Shown here: positions 6,266 through 14,416 of the stretch, in pieces
How positions within the stretch are numbered: position 1 is the stretch's first letter
How the letters are laid out: each line of letters opens with the position of its first letter
Assembly: GCA_000467935.1 (NCBI GenBank)
Contig: KI259738.1
Span: 1 to 35,838, forward strand
Reading direction: 5' to 3'
Source: Peptostreptococcaceae bacterium oral taxon 113 str. W5053
GTDB lineage: Bacteria > Bacillota > Clostridia > Tissierellales > Peptoniphilaceae
Length of the DNA: 35,838 nt
Made by a program: the position numbers and the translations under genes
The notes under the pieces: generated by a model
Told to the model about the DNA's origin: nothing
What the model saw: only the letters and a program-made list of their open reading frames with translations
Databases searched by the model: none

Positions 6266-7534
6266 ATGGACATAAAAATTATACCTAACGAGTTATTTGG
6301 AGAAGTAAAGGCTATTCCCTCTAAATCTGTGTTACATAGGGCTTTGATTGTAAGCTCTATTTCGCAAAAACAAAATATAAAACTATCTAATGTAGATATG
6401 ATTTCGGATGATGTTCTTGCAACTATAAATTGTCTTCAAGCGTTAGGTGCAAAAATAGAAACAGAAAGTAATAATATTTATGTTCGTTCCATTGAGAATA
6501 TCTCTGATGAGACTTATATTGATTGTAAAGAGAGCGGAACAACTTTAAGGTTGTTATTGCCGCTACTTAGTATGTTTTCAAAAAGCACAATAGTAGATTG
6601 TAAAGAGAGCTTAAGGGATAGACCGATTATAGAGTTAATAGAAACACTAAAAAATTCCGGAGTATGTTTTGAAAGTGAAGTATTTCCGATAAGGGTCTTC
6701 GGAAATGCAACAGGAACTCTTTTTAAGATAAAAGGAGATATTAGTTCTCAATATATTAGTGGATTGCTGTTGTTATCGGCACTAATGGAGCAGGAAACTA
6801 CTGTTTTTTTGACAACTCCTTTAGAGTCTGGAAATTACGTTGATATGACAATAGATATTTTAAAGGATTTTGGAATAACTGTTAAAGAGAAAGAGAATAG
6901 TTTTGTAGTTTTTGGAGGTAGAAGATTGATTAAATCGCCCAATAAATATGTTGTTGAGGGGGATTGGTCAAATGCTGCCTTTTTTATTGTAGCAGGATGT
7001 TTGGGTAGGACTTTAAAAATAAATGGATTGAATTTTGATTCTATTCAAGGAGACAAGCAAATCATAGATATATTAAAAAAAATAGGGGGAAATTTAGAAC
7101 TTTCAGGAGATTGTGTTTTTGCCTCAAAAAGTAATCTCGTTTCTTTTAATCTTGATTTTACCGATATACCGGATTTATTCCCTGTATTATCCGTTGTTGC
7201 GGCATTATCGAGAGGAACAAGTATATTAAGTGGTGGTAAAAGATTAAAATATAAAGAGAGTAATCGGATAGACTCTACGTTTCAGATGTTAAAAAACTTA
7301 GGTGCAAAAGTTGAGAAAATAGATTGTGGCTTAAAAATTACAGGTCAAGAGTTTTTAAACGGAGGCATAGTAAATTCTTTTAATGATCATAGAATAGTAA
7401 TGGCTGCAACTATTGCATCGATAAGATGTAAAAAAACTGTTTCAGTGATAAATGCAGAAACTGTTAATAAATCATATCCAAGGTTTATACAAGATTTTGA
7501 AAAGGTAGGTGGAAATGTAAATGTCGTCGATTAG
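6266..7534 (+). CDS. aroA: 5-enolpyruvylshikimate-3-phosphate synthase
   Basis: Joins shikimate-3-phosphate and phosphoenolpyruvate to EPSP. ATG 6266 is chosen because AAGGTGGAG precedes it; the in-frame GTG at 6239 lies inside aroB. The protein is 422 residues, slightly below the family norm of about 430. Conserved landmarks are the N-terminal lysine/serine stretch AIPSKSVLHRAL, SGTTLRLLLPL, RDRPIIELIETL, SSQYISGLLLLSAL, GDWSNAAFF, DIPDLFPVL with its catalytic aspartate, RLKYKESNRI and FNDHRIVMA. All are intact, so it should be active. The start codon lies 11 bases after the aroB stop. Confidence 0.95.
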   Translation: MDIKIIPNELFGEVKAIPSKSVLHRALIVSSISQKQNIKLSNVDMISDDVLATINCLQALGAKIETESNNIYVRSIENISDETYIDCKESGTTLRLLLPLLSMFSKSTIVDCKESLRDRPIIELIETLKNSGVCFESEVFPIRVFGNATGTLFKIKGDISSQYISGLLLLSALMEQETTVFLTTPLESGNYVDMTIDILKDFGITVKEKENSFVVFGGRRLIKSPNKYVVEGDWSNAAFFIVAGCLGRTLKINGLNFDSIQGDKQIIDILKKIGGNLELSGDCVFASKSNLVSFNLDFTDIPDLFPVLSVVAALSRGTSILSGGKRLKYKESNRIDSTFQMLKNLGAKVEKIDCGLKITGQEFLNGGIVNSFNDHRIVMAATIASIRCKKTVSVINAETVNKSYPRFIQDFEKVGGNVNVVD

Positions 7535-8621
7535 TATAGGGAAAAATATAAGGTTAAGTATTTTTGGAGAATCACATGGAAAATGTATTGGCGGGGTAGC
7601 AGATGGGTTTCCATATGGAATGAATATAGATTTAGAAAAGTTGAAAAAATTTATGAAAAGACGAACTCCTGGAAACAATGAATTTGTTACACAAAGGACA
7701 GAAGAAGATCAAATAAAGTTTTTATCTGGAATAAGGAATAATACTATTATGGGAGATCCATTATCTCTGATTATTGAAAATAAAAATGCAAATTCAACAG
7801 AATATAAGGAGATAGTTGGAATACCAAGACCTTCTCATATTGATTTTTCCGCTATAAAGAAATATGGAGAACATATTCAATTGGAAGGCGGTGGACATTT
7901 TTCAGGAAGATTAACAGCAGTCATTACAGCTTTCGGGGGGATAGCGAAACAATTATTAGAAACTAACAACATACATGTTTTAGCTCATCTTTATAGAATA
8001 AGAAATATTTTAGATACAGAACATAATCTTGAAGAAGATATGATAAATAAATACAGGGCATCTGAAGAAAATAGGTATTCGGTAATTAATGAAGAGAATA
8101 TAGAAATAATAGATCAAATAATATCTGAATTAAAACAAAAAGGAGATTCAACCGGAGGAGTTGTGGAATGTTCTGTATTTGGATTAGATGCAGGTATAGG
8201 AGAGCCGATTTTTGACGGTATTGAGAATAATATTTCTAAAATGATATTTTCTATTCCTGGAATAAAAGGAATTGAGTTCGGCTCAGGTTTTGATGGAGCT
8301 GTGAAATTAGGTTCAGAAAATAATGATGAGTTTTATATTGATGAGAATAAGCAGATAAAGACACGAACAAACCATTCAGGTGGTATTTTGGGAGGGATAA
8401 GTAATGGCATGCCCATTACTTTCAAAGTTGCGTTTAAACCTACCCCATCTATAAAAAAAGAACAAAACACCATAGATTTATATAAGAATGAGGAAACAAG
8501 TATAAAGATAAATGGTAGACATGATCCTTGTATAGCAATAAGAGGAGTTCCTGTCGTGGAAGCGGTTACGGCTATAGTGATATTGGATTATTTAGTGGGA
8601 AAATATAGTGTTAGGACTTGA
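7521..8621 (+). CDS. aroC: Chorismate synthase
   Basis: Last step to chorismate: anti-1,4-elimination of phosphate from EPSP using reduced FMN. 366 residues, full length. Landmarks are the N-terminal FGESHGKCIGGVADGFP, the RRTPGNNEF stretch, EGGGHFSGRLTA in the middle, TRTNHSGGILGGISNG near residue 280, and GRHDPCIAIRGVPVVEA near the C-terminus. The start overlaps the end of aroA by 14 bases, which indicates translational coupling. Its product is the substrate of the salicylate synthase that opens the operon. Chorismate synthases need reduced flavin, and no dedicated flavin reductase is seen here. Confidence 0.95.
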   Translation: MSSISIGKNIRLSIFGESHGKCIGGVADGFPYGMNIDLEKLKKFMKRRTPGNNEFVTQRTEEDQIKFLSGIRNNTIMGDPLSLIIENKNANSTEYKEIVGIPRPSHIDFSAIKKYGEHIQLEGGGHFSGRLTAVITAFGGIAKQLLETNNIHVLAHLYRIRNILDTEHNLEEDMINKYRASEENRYSVINEENIEIIDQIISELKQKGDSTGGVVECSVFGLDAGIGEPIFDGIENNISKMIFSIPGIKGIEFGSGFDGAVKLGSENNDEFYIDENKQIKTRTNHSGGILGGISNGMPITFKVAFKPTPSIKKEQNTIDLYKNEETSIKINGRHDPCIAIRGVPVVEAVTAIVILDYLVGKYSVRT

Positions 8622-8626
8622 TTATT

Positions 8627-9868
8627 ATGGAATATGGATTACTTGGTGAAAGATTAGTTCATAGCTTTTCTCCGATGATACATGAAGAATTTGGAGATTA
8701 TAGCTATGAATTAATAGAAAAAAATAAGGGAGAAATAAATAGTTTTTTTAAAGAAAGAAATTTTAAGGGATTAAATGTTACCAATCCATATAAAAGGATT
8801 GCAAAGCAATACTGTGATTATTTAGATGAAGTTTCCAAGAAAACAGGCTGTGTAAATACGATAGTAAATAAAAATGGAAAGTTGTACGGATATAATACCG
8901 ATTATTACGGTTTCTTATTTATGTTAAATAGAATGAAAATAAGAATCAAAGATCCTTTATTTTTAATTGTTGGTAATGGAGCTACTTCAGTAATGGCGAA
9001 GACGGTATTATTTGACTTAGGATATAAAAATATAAAGATTGTTTCAAGAAGAGGAGAGCGAAATTTTAAAGATCTGGATTATATGTCGAATATAGATATA
9101 TTAATTAACTGTACACCATTAGGAACATACCCCCATGAAAATGACGATTATCCTATTGATATAAGAAAGTTAAAAGAATTAAAGGCTGTAATTGATCTTA
9201 ATTATAATCCGATAAGAACAAAATTACTGTTAGATGCTCAAAGGATCGGTTGTGAAGTTCATTCGGGACTTTTGATGTTGATTGCTCAGGCGAAAAAATC
9301 TGCTGAATTATTTGGAATAGGTTTAAATCAAAAAACTGCTATTGAGGAGATATACTGTCGATTAAGAAGAAAACTGCTAAATATCGTTTTCATAGGAATG
9401 CCTGGAAGCGGAAAAACAGTTGTGGGACAAAAAATTGCGAAAAAGATGAATAGGTTTTTTGTTGATATAGATGAAGAAATACAAAAGGAACAAGGCATGA
9501 TAGCCGAAGAGATTATTTTAGAAAAAGGAATTGAATATTTCCGTAGAATAGAAAAGCAGATAGTTAAAAATCAACTTCTTACTTTCTCGAAAATAATATC
9601 TACCGGTGGTGGAGTCATAGAAAGTGAAGAAAATATAAACTACTTAAAATACAATTCTGTTGTAATTTTTTTAAATAGAGATTTGAACAAGTTAGAAACT
9701 ATAGGAAGACCTCTTTCACAAGGAGGCTTAAAAGGATTAACAAAATTATATAATAAAAGAAATCCTATCTATCTTCAAGAAAGTGATATTGTTATTAATA
9801 ACAATGATGAGATAGAATCTGCTATTAACGAGGTGTTGAGCATGTATGAAAAAATTATTGATAATTAA
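8627..9868 (+). CDS. aroE/aroK: Shikimate dehydrogenase-shikimate kinase fusion (AroE-AroK)
   Basis: One 413-residue protein covers two steps. Residues 1 to about 250 are shikimate dehydrogenase (NADPH-dependent reduction of 3-dehydroshikimate): HSFSPMIH (S13, S15), NVTNPYK with K56, NTD with D91, and a Rossmann stretch LIVGNGATSVMA. Residues from about 253 are shikimate kinase: Walker A GMPGSGKT (257-264), D-x-D in FVDIDEEI, FRRIEKQIV, and STGGGVI. ATG 8627 is preferred because the in-frame TTG at 8618 leaves no room for the AGGA site. All catalytic residues I can place are present in both halves. A dehydrogenase-kinase fusion is uncommon, since most bacteria keep these enzymes separate, and it saves a gene in a mobile cluster. 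Confidence 0.92.
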   Translation: MEYGLLGERLVHSFSPMIHEEFGDYSYELIEKNKGEINSFFKERNFKGLNVTNPYKRIAKQYCDYLDEVSKKTGCVNTIVNKNGKLYGYNTDYYGFLFMLNRMKIRIKDPLFLIVGNGATSVMAKTVLFDLGYKNIKIVSRRGERNFKDLDYMSNIDILINCTPLGTYPHENDDYPIDIRKLKELKAVIDLNYNPIRTKLLLDAQRIGCEVHSGLLMLIAQAKKSAELFGIGLNQKTAIEEIYCRLRRKLLNIVFIGMPGSGKTVVGQKIAKKMNRFFVDIDEEIQKEQGMIAEEIILEKGIEYFRRIEKQIVKNQLLTFSKIISTGGGVIESEENINYLKYNSVVIFLNRDLNKLETIGRPLSQGGLKGLTKLYNKRNPIYLQESDIVINNNDEIESAINEVLSMYEKIIDN

Positions 9869-10274
9869 TGGACCTAACATCAATTTACTTGGACTTAGAG
9901 AGCCAAAAATATATGGTTTTAAGACCTATGATGATTTATGTAGAATGATAGAAGATTATGCAATGATATTAGGTATCATTGTAGAAATATATCAATCAAA
10001 TCATGAGGGGGAAATCATAGGTAAAATTCAGGCTGCGTATGGAAAATATGATGGAATCATTATTAATGCGGGAGCATATACTCATACAAGTATTGCAATC
10101 TTAGATGCATTAAAAGCGGTTAATATAAGAACAGTGGAGGTTCATTTAACGGATATATCCAAGAGAGAATTTTATAGAAAAAAATCTTTTATATCTGAGT
10201 TTGCAGAAAAGACAATTTTAGGAAAAGGGTTTGATGGCTATAGCGAGGCGATGAAGTGGATTGTTTCAAACTAA
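9846..10274 (+). CDS. aroQ: 3-dehydroquinate dehydratase, type II
   Basis: Dehydrates 3-dehydroquinate to 3-dehydroshikimate. The 142-residue size and motifs are those of the small dodecameric type II family: NGPNINLLGLREPKIYG with the catalytic arginine and tyrosine, QSNHEGEIIGKIQAA, INAGAYTHTSIAI, and EVHLTDISKREFYRKKS with the conserved histidine. It overlaps the end of aroE-aroK by 23 bases and has GAGGTG upstream. Use of type II enzyme here means the cluster carries no type I AroD. Confidence 0.95.
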   Translation: MKKLLIINGPNINLLGLREPKIYGFKTYDDLCRMIEDYAMILGIIVEIYQSNHEGEIIGKIQAAYGKYDGIIINAGAYTHTSIAILDALKAVNIRTVEVHLTDISKREFYRKKSFISEFAEKTILGKGFDGYSEAMKWIVSN

Positions 10275-10290
10275 AGGATGGTGATGTGAA

Positions 10291-11295
10291 ATGCACTATG
10301 TATTCAACAATAAAGATTGTTATAAAAAATGTAGAAATTATTTAATTTCAAGAGGAATAGAACATGATGTATATGATGTCAAAAAATATTATATTATAAA
10401 TGTATTTAATAATAGCTTAAAAGAAAAGATTGAAAGTGAAGAAAGAGCTTTTTTAGAAATGGAAAATTTATCTTTAGAAAATGGATATTTAGCAACTAAA
10501 CAGTATAAAGATAAAACCATAATTTCTATAAAAGAATTAGAAATAGGTGGAAATAAATCGGTAGTCATATCCGGTCCATGTTCGATTGAATCAGAAGATA
10601 TATTGAGAAAAATTGCTTTGGATATGAAAGAGATAGGGGTCGATATTTTACGAGGAGGAGCATTTAAACCACGTACTTCACCATATGATTTTCAAGGATT
10701 AGGAAGAGCAGGTATTGATATTCTTTGTAAAATTGGAAATGAGATGGACATGCCGGTTATAACAGAGATTATGGATGTTAGAGAACTGGAATATATGATA
10801 GATAAGGTTGATATATTACAGGTCGGTTCAAGAAATATGTACAATTATCCATTGCTCAAAGAACTTGGGAGAATAGATAAACCCGTACTATTAAAAAGAG
10901 GACTAAGTGCAACGATAAAAGAATTTTTGTTAAGTGCGGAATATATCATGCTTGAAGGGAATGAAAAAGTAATTCTTTGTGAAAGAGGGATAAGAACATA
11001 TGAGAATTACATGAGAAATACCATGGACATTGCCTCAATTGCTCTTTTAAAAGAGATGACACATTTACCGATTATTGCTGATCCTAGTCATGCTACAGGG
11101 AAAAGATCATTAATAGAACCATTATCAAGAGCTGCTGTTGTTGCCGGAGCGGATGGAATATTAATTGAGGCACATATTAAGCCGGATTTGGCATGGAGTG
11201 ATGGAAAACAAACAATTAACATTCCTATATTAAGGAATATAATAAGAAAGTTGTATGATACTAATGAAGTTCTGAATAATATAACACCTCAATAG
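10291..11295 (+). CDS. aroF: DAHP synthase (3-deoxy-7-phosphoheptulonate synthase), type I-beta
   Basis: First committed shikimate step: phosphoenolpyruvate plus erythrose-4-phosphate give DAHP, metal dependent. The barrel occupies about residues 80-325 with SGPCSIES, GGAFKPRTSPYDFQG, QVGSRNMYNYPLL, LKRGLSATI, CERGIRTYE and DPSHATGKRS. Residues 1-70 form a small N-terminal extension reminiscent of the ferredoxin-like domain of Thermotoga-type DAHP synthases, which there binds aromatic feedback inhibitors. Whether this one still does is unknown. Its start follows aroQ by 16 bases with AAGG and GGTGAT ahead of the ATG. Its stop codon overlaps the operator of the next promoter (11295). With it, all seven shikimate activities are present in one operon. 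Confidence 0.94.
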   Translation: MHYVFNNKDCYKKCRNYLISRGIEHDVYDVKKYYIINVFNNSLKEKIESEERAFLEMENLSLENGYLATKQYKDKTIISIKELEIGGNKSVVISGPCSIESEDILRKIALDMKEIGVDILRGGAFKPRTSPYDFQGLGRAGIDILCKIGNEMDMPVITEIMDVRELEYMIDKVDILQVGSRNMYNYPLLKELGRIDKPVLLKRGLSATIKEFLLSAEYIMLEGNEKVILCERGIRTYENYMRNTMDIASIALLKEMTHLPIIADPSHATGKRSLIEPLSRAAVVAGADGILIEAHIKPDLAWSDGKQTINIPILRNIIRKLYDTNEVLNNITPQ

Positions 11296-11328
11296 ATATT
11301 GAAAATAGTTATCAAAAAGTGTTATTAT
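11295..11328 (+). promoter_or_regulatory. Promoter P2 and operator of the NRPS operon
   Basis: TTGAAA (11299-11304) and TATTAT (11323-11328) are 18 bases apart. The sequence repeats the P1 pattern: GATATTGA at 11295-11302 and TATCA at 11310-11314, with the GATA and TATC half-sites again 11 bases apart. It allows the NRPS operon to be transcribed separately but regulated together with the salicylate operon. Confidence 0.65.
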
Positions 11329-11385
11329 AAGTTGGGTAAAGCTAATTGTTGAAAAAGGTTAAAAAATGTGAATGGAGGGGATAAT

Positions 11386-12138
11386 TTGAATAGATATTTT
11401 GTATCAGGGAATGATTTGGAAGTTAATGAGAGTAAAGGCGTTATATTCATGTTTCCTTATGCAGGAGGCGGTGTATCTTCTTTTAAAAATTGGGGAGAGC
11501 AGTTTATGTTTAATAAAGTTTATTTTGCTCAATATCCGGGAAGAGAAAACAGGTTTTCCGAAAAAGCAATTAGCAACATAAAAGAACTTGTAGAAGAAAT
11601 ATTTGAAGATATGAAAATGGTTTTTGATTTCAAATTACCCTATTATTTTTTCGGACATAGTATGGGAACTAAGATAGTTTATGAACTGGCACTGAAACTA
11701 AAAGAGAGTGGGTTTCCAATCCCTGCGGGTTTAATTATTTCAGCAGGTAGGGCACCTTGTTATAAAGAACCAAACCCCATTTACCATTTAGACGATGAAG
11801 GATTTATTGAGGGATTAAGAAGATATGACGGAACTCCTAATGAGATATTAGACAACAAGGATTTAATCAGTATATTTTTGCCAACGCTGAGAGCCGATTT
11901 TATGATTGATGAAGATTATCAAGATATAGAGGGCAAGAAACTAGAGAGTAAGATTTTAGGTTTGATGGGTGATATTGATGAAGAAATGGAGCTCGAAGAA
12001 CTTTTAAAATGGCAAGATTACACAACAAAAGACTTTTCTTACAAATATATCGAAGGCAAGCATATGTTTGTAAATACATCTTCTGAGAGTGTAATAAAGG
12101 CAATTAAAGAATTTGTTTGTTCAGATGAAGATATATAG
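11386..12138 (+). CDS. Type II (editing) thioesterase
   Basis: An alpha/beta hydrolase of 250 residues that frees carrier proteins of NRPSs from stalled or wrong acyl groups; counterpart of YbtT in yersiniabactin synthesis. Seen: FPYAGGG near residue 22, YPGRE, nucleophile elbow FGHSMG with S92, RADF, and catalytic histidine H226 in EGKHMF. The start is ambiguous. TTG 11386 is favoured because GGAGGGG ends five bases before it; GTG 11368 is the alternative and lacks a site. First gene of the NRPS operon, about 60 bases after promoter P2. Its end overlaps the phosphopantetheinyl transferase gene. Confidence 0.9.
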   Translation: MNRYFVSGNDLEVNESKGVIFMFPYAGGGVSSFKNWGEQFMFNKVYFAQYPGRENRFSEKAISNIKELVEEIFEDMKMVFDFKLPYYFFGHSMGTKIVYELALKLKESGFPIPAGLIISAGRAPCYKEPNPIYHLDDEGFIEGLRRYDGTPNEILDNKDLISIFLPTLRADFMIDEDYQDIEGKKLESKILGLMGDIDEEMELEELLKWQDYTTKDFSYKYIEGKHMFVNTSSESVIKAIKEFVCSDEDI

Positions 12139-12811
12139 ATTGGAGATTTCAAACATAAAAGAGTTTCAAAATCTCACGGCAATAAGTGAGATACTTAATT
12201 TTTTTGATGTGGGGTTAGTGTTAACTAACACAAGTGCATTTATGATAAAAGATTTAGAAAACTTTTTAAAGTATGAGGAAATAGAAAAACTTACTGCATA
12301 TAAATCGGAAGTTTCAAAGATAAATTTTGCAGTTTCGAGAAGCATTTTAAATAAAGGTTTTGAAACAATATTAGATATTCCTTTTTCAGATGTAATTGTT
12401 TTGAGGGATAAATATTACAAGCCATATATTAAAAACCAAAATGAGATTAAATTCAATATTTCACATACAGATGGATATGTAGTGATTGGTTTTTCAAAGA
12501 GAGAACTTGGGATAGACATTGAGAAAGTGAATGATGATTTTGCGTTTGAAGATATACTTGAAAATTGCTTTACATTCAGAGAAATTGATAATATAGGATT
12601 GAATGCACCTATGTTTTATAAATATTGGACAGCAAAAGAGGCTTACTTAAAATATGAAGGTTATGGACTTATAAGAAGTCCGAAAGAGATAGAAGTCATT
12701 CATATTGATGATCAGATAATAAAAATTGAAGATAAGATAAAGAGAACAAATAAGGATTTGATAGCGTTAAATTTATCGTCAGGCAAGTATTTTGGAGCGA
12801 TTTGCATATAG
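12125..12811 (+). CDS. Sfp-type 4'-phosphopantetheinyl transferase
   Basis: Transfers the phosphopantetheine arm of CoA to the serine of the carrier-protein domains, making the NRPSs active. 228 residues from ATG 12125, overlapping the thioesterase gene by 14 bases with only a weak ribosome-binding site, so translation is probably coupled. Family motifs are visible: FNISHTDGYVV, GIDIEKV with the Mg-binding D131 and E133, and WTAKEAYLKYEGYGL with E172 and the catalytic lysine. The local carrier proteins to be modified are five: one aryl and four peptidyl. A cluster-borne transferase frees the system from the host's primary AcpS, which often does not accept NRPS carriers. Confidence 0.93.
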   Translation: MKIYRLEISNIKEFQNLTAISEILNFFDVGLVLTNTSAFMIKDLENFLKYEEIEKLTAYKSEVSKINFAVSRSILNKGFETILDIPFSDVIVLRDKYYKPYIKNQNEIKFNISHTDGYVVIGFSKRELGIDIEKVNDDFAFEDILENCFTFREIDNIGLNAPMFYKYWTAKEAYLKYEGYGLIRSPKEIEVIHIDDQIIKIEDKIKRTNKDLIALNLSSGKYFGAICI

Positions 12812-12819
12812 GAGGAAGT

Positions 12820-14403
12820 ATGAATATAGAAATAAAAGAAAAATTGGAAAAATTTTATGATGAAAATGTTTGGGAACATATTACATTAGGAGAGTTTATT
12901 ACTAATTGTGCTAAAACTTATAAAGATAAAACAGCGATTGTAGATGGGGATACGAGGTTGTCATATAACGATCTTGATGAACTTTCTAATAAATATGCCA
13001 ATGGACTACTTAAAGCAGGTTTCAAAAAGGGAGATAAGATTGTATTACAACTTCCAAATTGCTATGAATTTATCGTAATATCTTTTGCAATGTTTAAAAC
13101 AGGCATTATTCCGATTATGAGTTTGCCTGCACATAGAAAAAATGAACTAAAAGGAATTATAGAAAAATCTGAGGCGGTAGCATATATTTCAAAGGATAAA
13201 TATTTAGGTTTTTCATACGTGGACATGATTCGTGATATAAAATCTGAATTAAACAAACAGTTAGAGGTTTATATTCTTGGAGAAAATCAAGAATATAAAA
13301 GATTTTCAAATATTATTGAGAATAATAATCAATATAAATATTCTGATGTTGATTATAAAGAAATTGGATTATTGTTATTGTCCGGTGGTACAACAGGGAT
13401 ACCAAAACTGATTCCAAGAAGACATTGTGATTATATCTATGTTGCAAATAAAACAGGAGAACGATGTGATTTAAATCAAAAAACTGTATATCTTGCCTCT
13501 TTGCCTATAGCACATAATTTTCCTTTAGGTTGTCCCGGAATAGTAGGAACTTTTGCAAAAGGTGGGAAAGTGGTTTTGTGTAATGTAACAAGTCCTGATG
13601 AAATTTTGCCTTTAATAGAAGATGAGAAAGTTACTATAACGGGATTTGTTCCTGCGATTGCTAATATTTGTATGGATTACCTTCAATACGAAGATTATGA
13701 TCTTTCATCTTTAAAAGTTTTGCAAGTTGGAGGTTCAGTTTTGGAACCTTGGTTAGCAGAAAAAATTGAAAAAATTTTTGATGTTAAATTACAACAAATC
13801 TTTGGGATAGCTGAAGGGTTGATTTTGACAACAAATAGAGAGGATGATGACAAAACAAGATGGCAAACACAAGGCAAACCGATAAGTGAGCATGATGAAA
13901 TACTAATTGTGGATGATCAAGGGAAAGAAGTAAGAGATGAAGAATATGGAGAGCTTATAACTAGAGGTGCTTATACAATCTATGGTTATTACAACCTTCC
14001 CGAAGTAAATGAAATATGTATAACACAAGATTGTTATTTTAAAACAGGAGATAAAGCAAGGAAACTAAAAAATGGAAATTATCAAATTGTAGGAAGAATT
14101 AAAGAAATCATCAATAGAGCGGGTGAGAAAATAACACCATTGGAATTGGAAGAAATTTTACTTACTCACGAACATATAAATTCGGTACAAGTTGTAGGTG
14201 TACCCGATAGCTTACAAGGAGAAGCAATTGCTGTATTTATTTTAAATGGAAATAAGGAACTTACACTTGAAGAGGTTAGAAAATTCTTGATTTCTAACAA
14301 TGTAGCAGACTTCAAATTACCTGATATTGTTAAATATATAGATGCTTGGCCGTTAACGGCTTTAGGGAAAATAGATAGAAATAAATTAAAAGAAAATTTT
14401 TAG
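12820..14403 (+). CDS. Salicyl-AMP ligase (stand-alone aryl adenylation enzyme)
   Basis: Activates salicylate with ATP and transfers it to the aryl carrier domain at the N-terminus of the next protein; same role as YbtE, PchD and DhbE. 527 residues from ATG 12820, which follows AGGAGGAA. ANL-superfamily motifs: LSGGTTGIPKL near 187, LPIAHNFPL (a stretch typical of aryl-acid ligases), the FGIAEGL motif, YFKTGDKA, GRIKEIINRAGEKI and the C-terminal LTALGKIDR with its catalytic lysine. Choice of salicylate over 2,3-dihydroxybenzoate is inferred from the salicylate synthase in the upstream operon and from the absence of entA/entB-type genes. Confidence 0.92.
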   Translation: MNIEIKEKLEKFYDENVWEHITLGEFITNCAKTYKDKTAIVDGDTRLSYNDLDELSNKYANGLLKAGFKKGDKIVLQLPNCYEFIVISFAMFKTGIIPIMSLPAHRKNELKGIIEKSEAVAYISKDKYLGFSYVDMIRDIKSELNKQLEVYILGENQEYKRFSNIIENNNQYKYSDVDYKEIGLLLLSGGTTGIPKLIPRRHCDYIYVANKTGERCDLNQKTVYLASLPIAHNFPLGCPGIVGTFAKGGKVVLCNVTSPDEILPLIEDEKVTITGFVPAIANICMDYLQYEDYDLSSLKVLQVGGSVLEPWLAEKIEKIFDVKLQQIFGIAEGLILTTNREDDDKTRWQTQGKPISEHDEILIVDDQGKEVRDEEYGELITRGAYTIYGYYNLPEVNEICITQDCYFKTGDKARKLKNGNYQIVGRIKEIINRAGEKITPLELEEILLTHEHINSVQVVGVPDSLQGEAIAVFILNGNKELTLEEVRKFLISNNVADFKLPDIVKYIDAWPLTALGKIDRNKLKENF

Positions 14404-14416
14404 AGGAGTATTTGCA

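Noticed and set aside
11281..11325. Inverted repeat ATAACAC/GTGTTAT around P2 as a hairpin terminator for the aro operon
   Set aside because: The arms are 7 bp with a 31-base loop and no T-run. Overlap with the promoter makes chance or an operator role likelier.
5200..12819. Upstream alternative starts of aroB, aroA, aroE-aroK, the phosphopantetheinyl transferase and the salicyl-AMP ligase (TTG/GTG)
   Set aside because: For aroB, aroA, aroE-aroK and the salicyl-AMP ligase, a better-placed ribosome-binding site precedes the downstream ATG. For the transferase neither start has a good site, and ATG was preferred over TTG.
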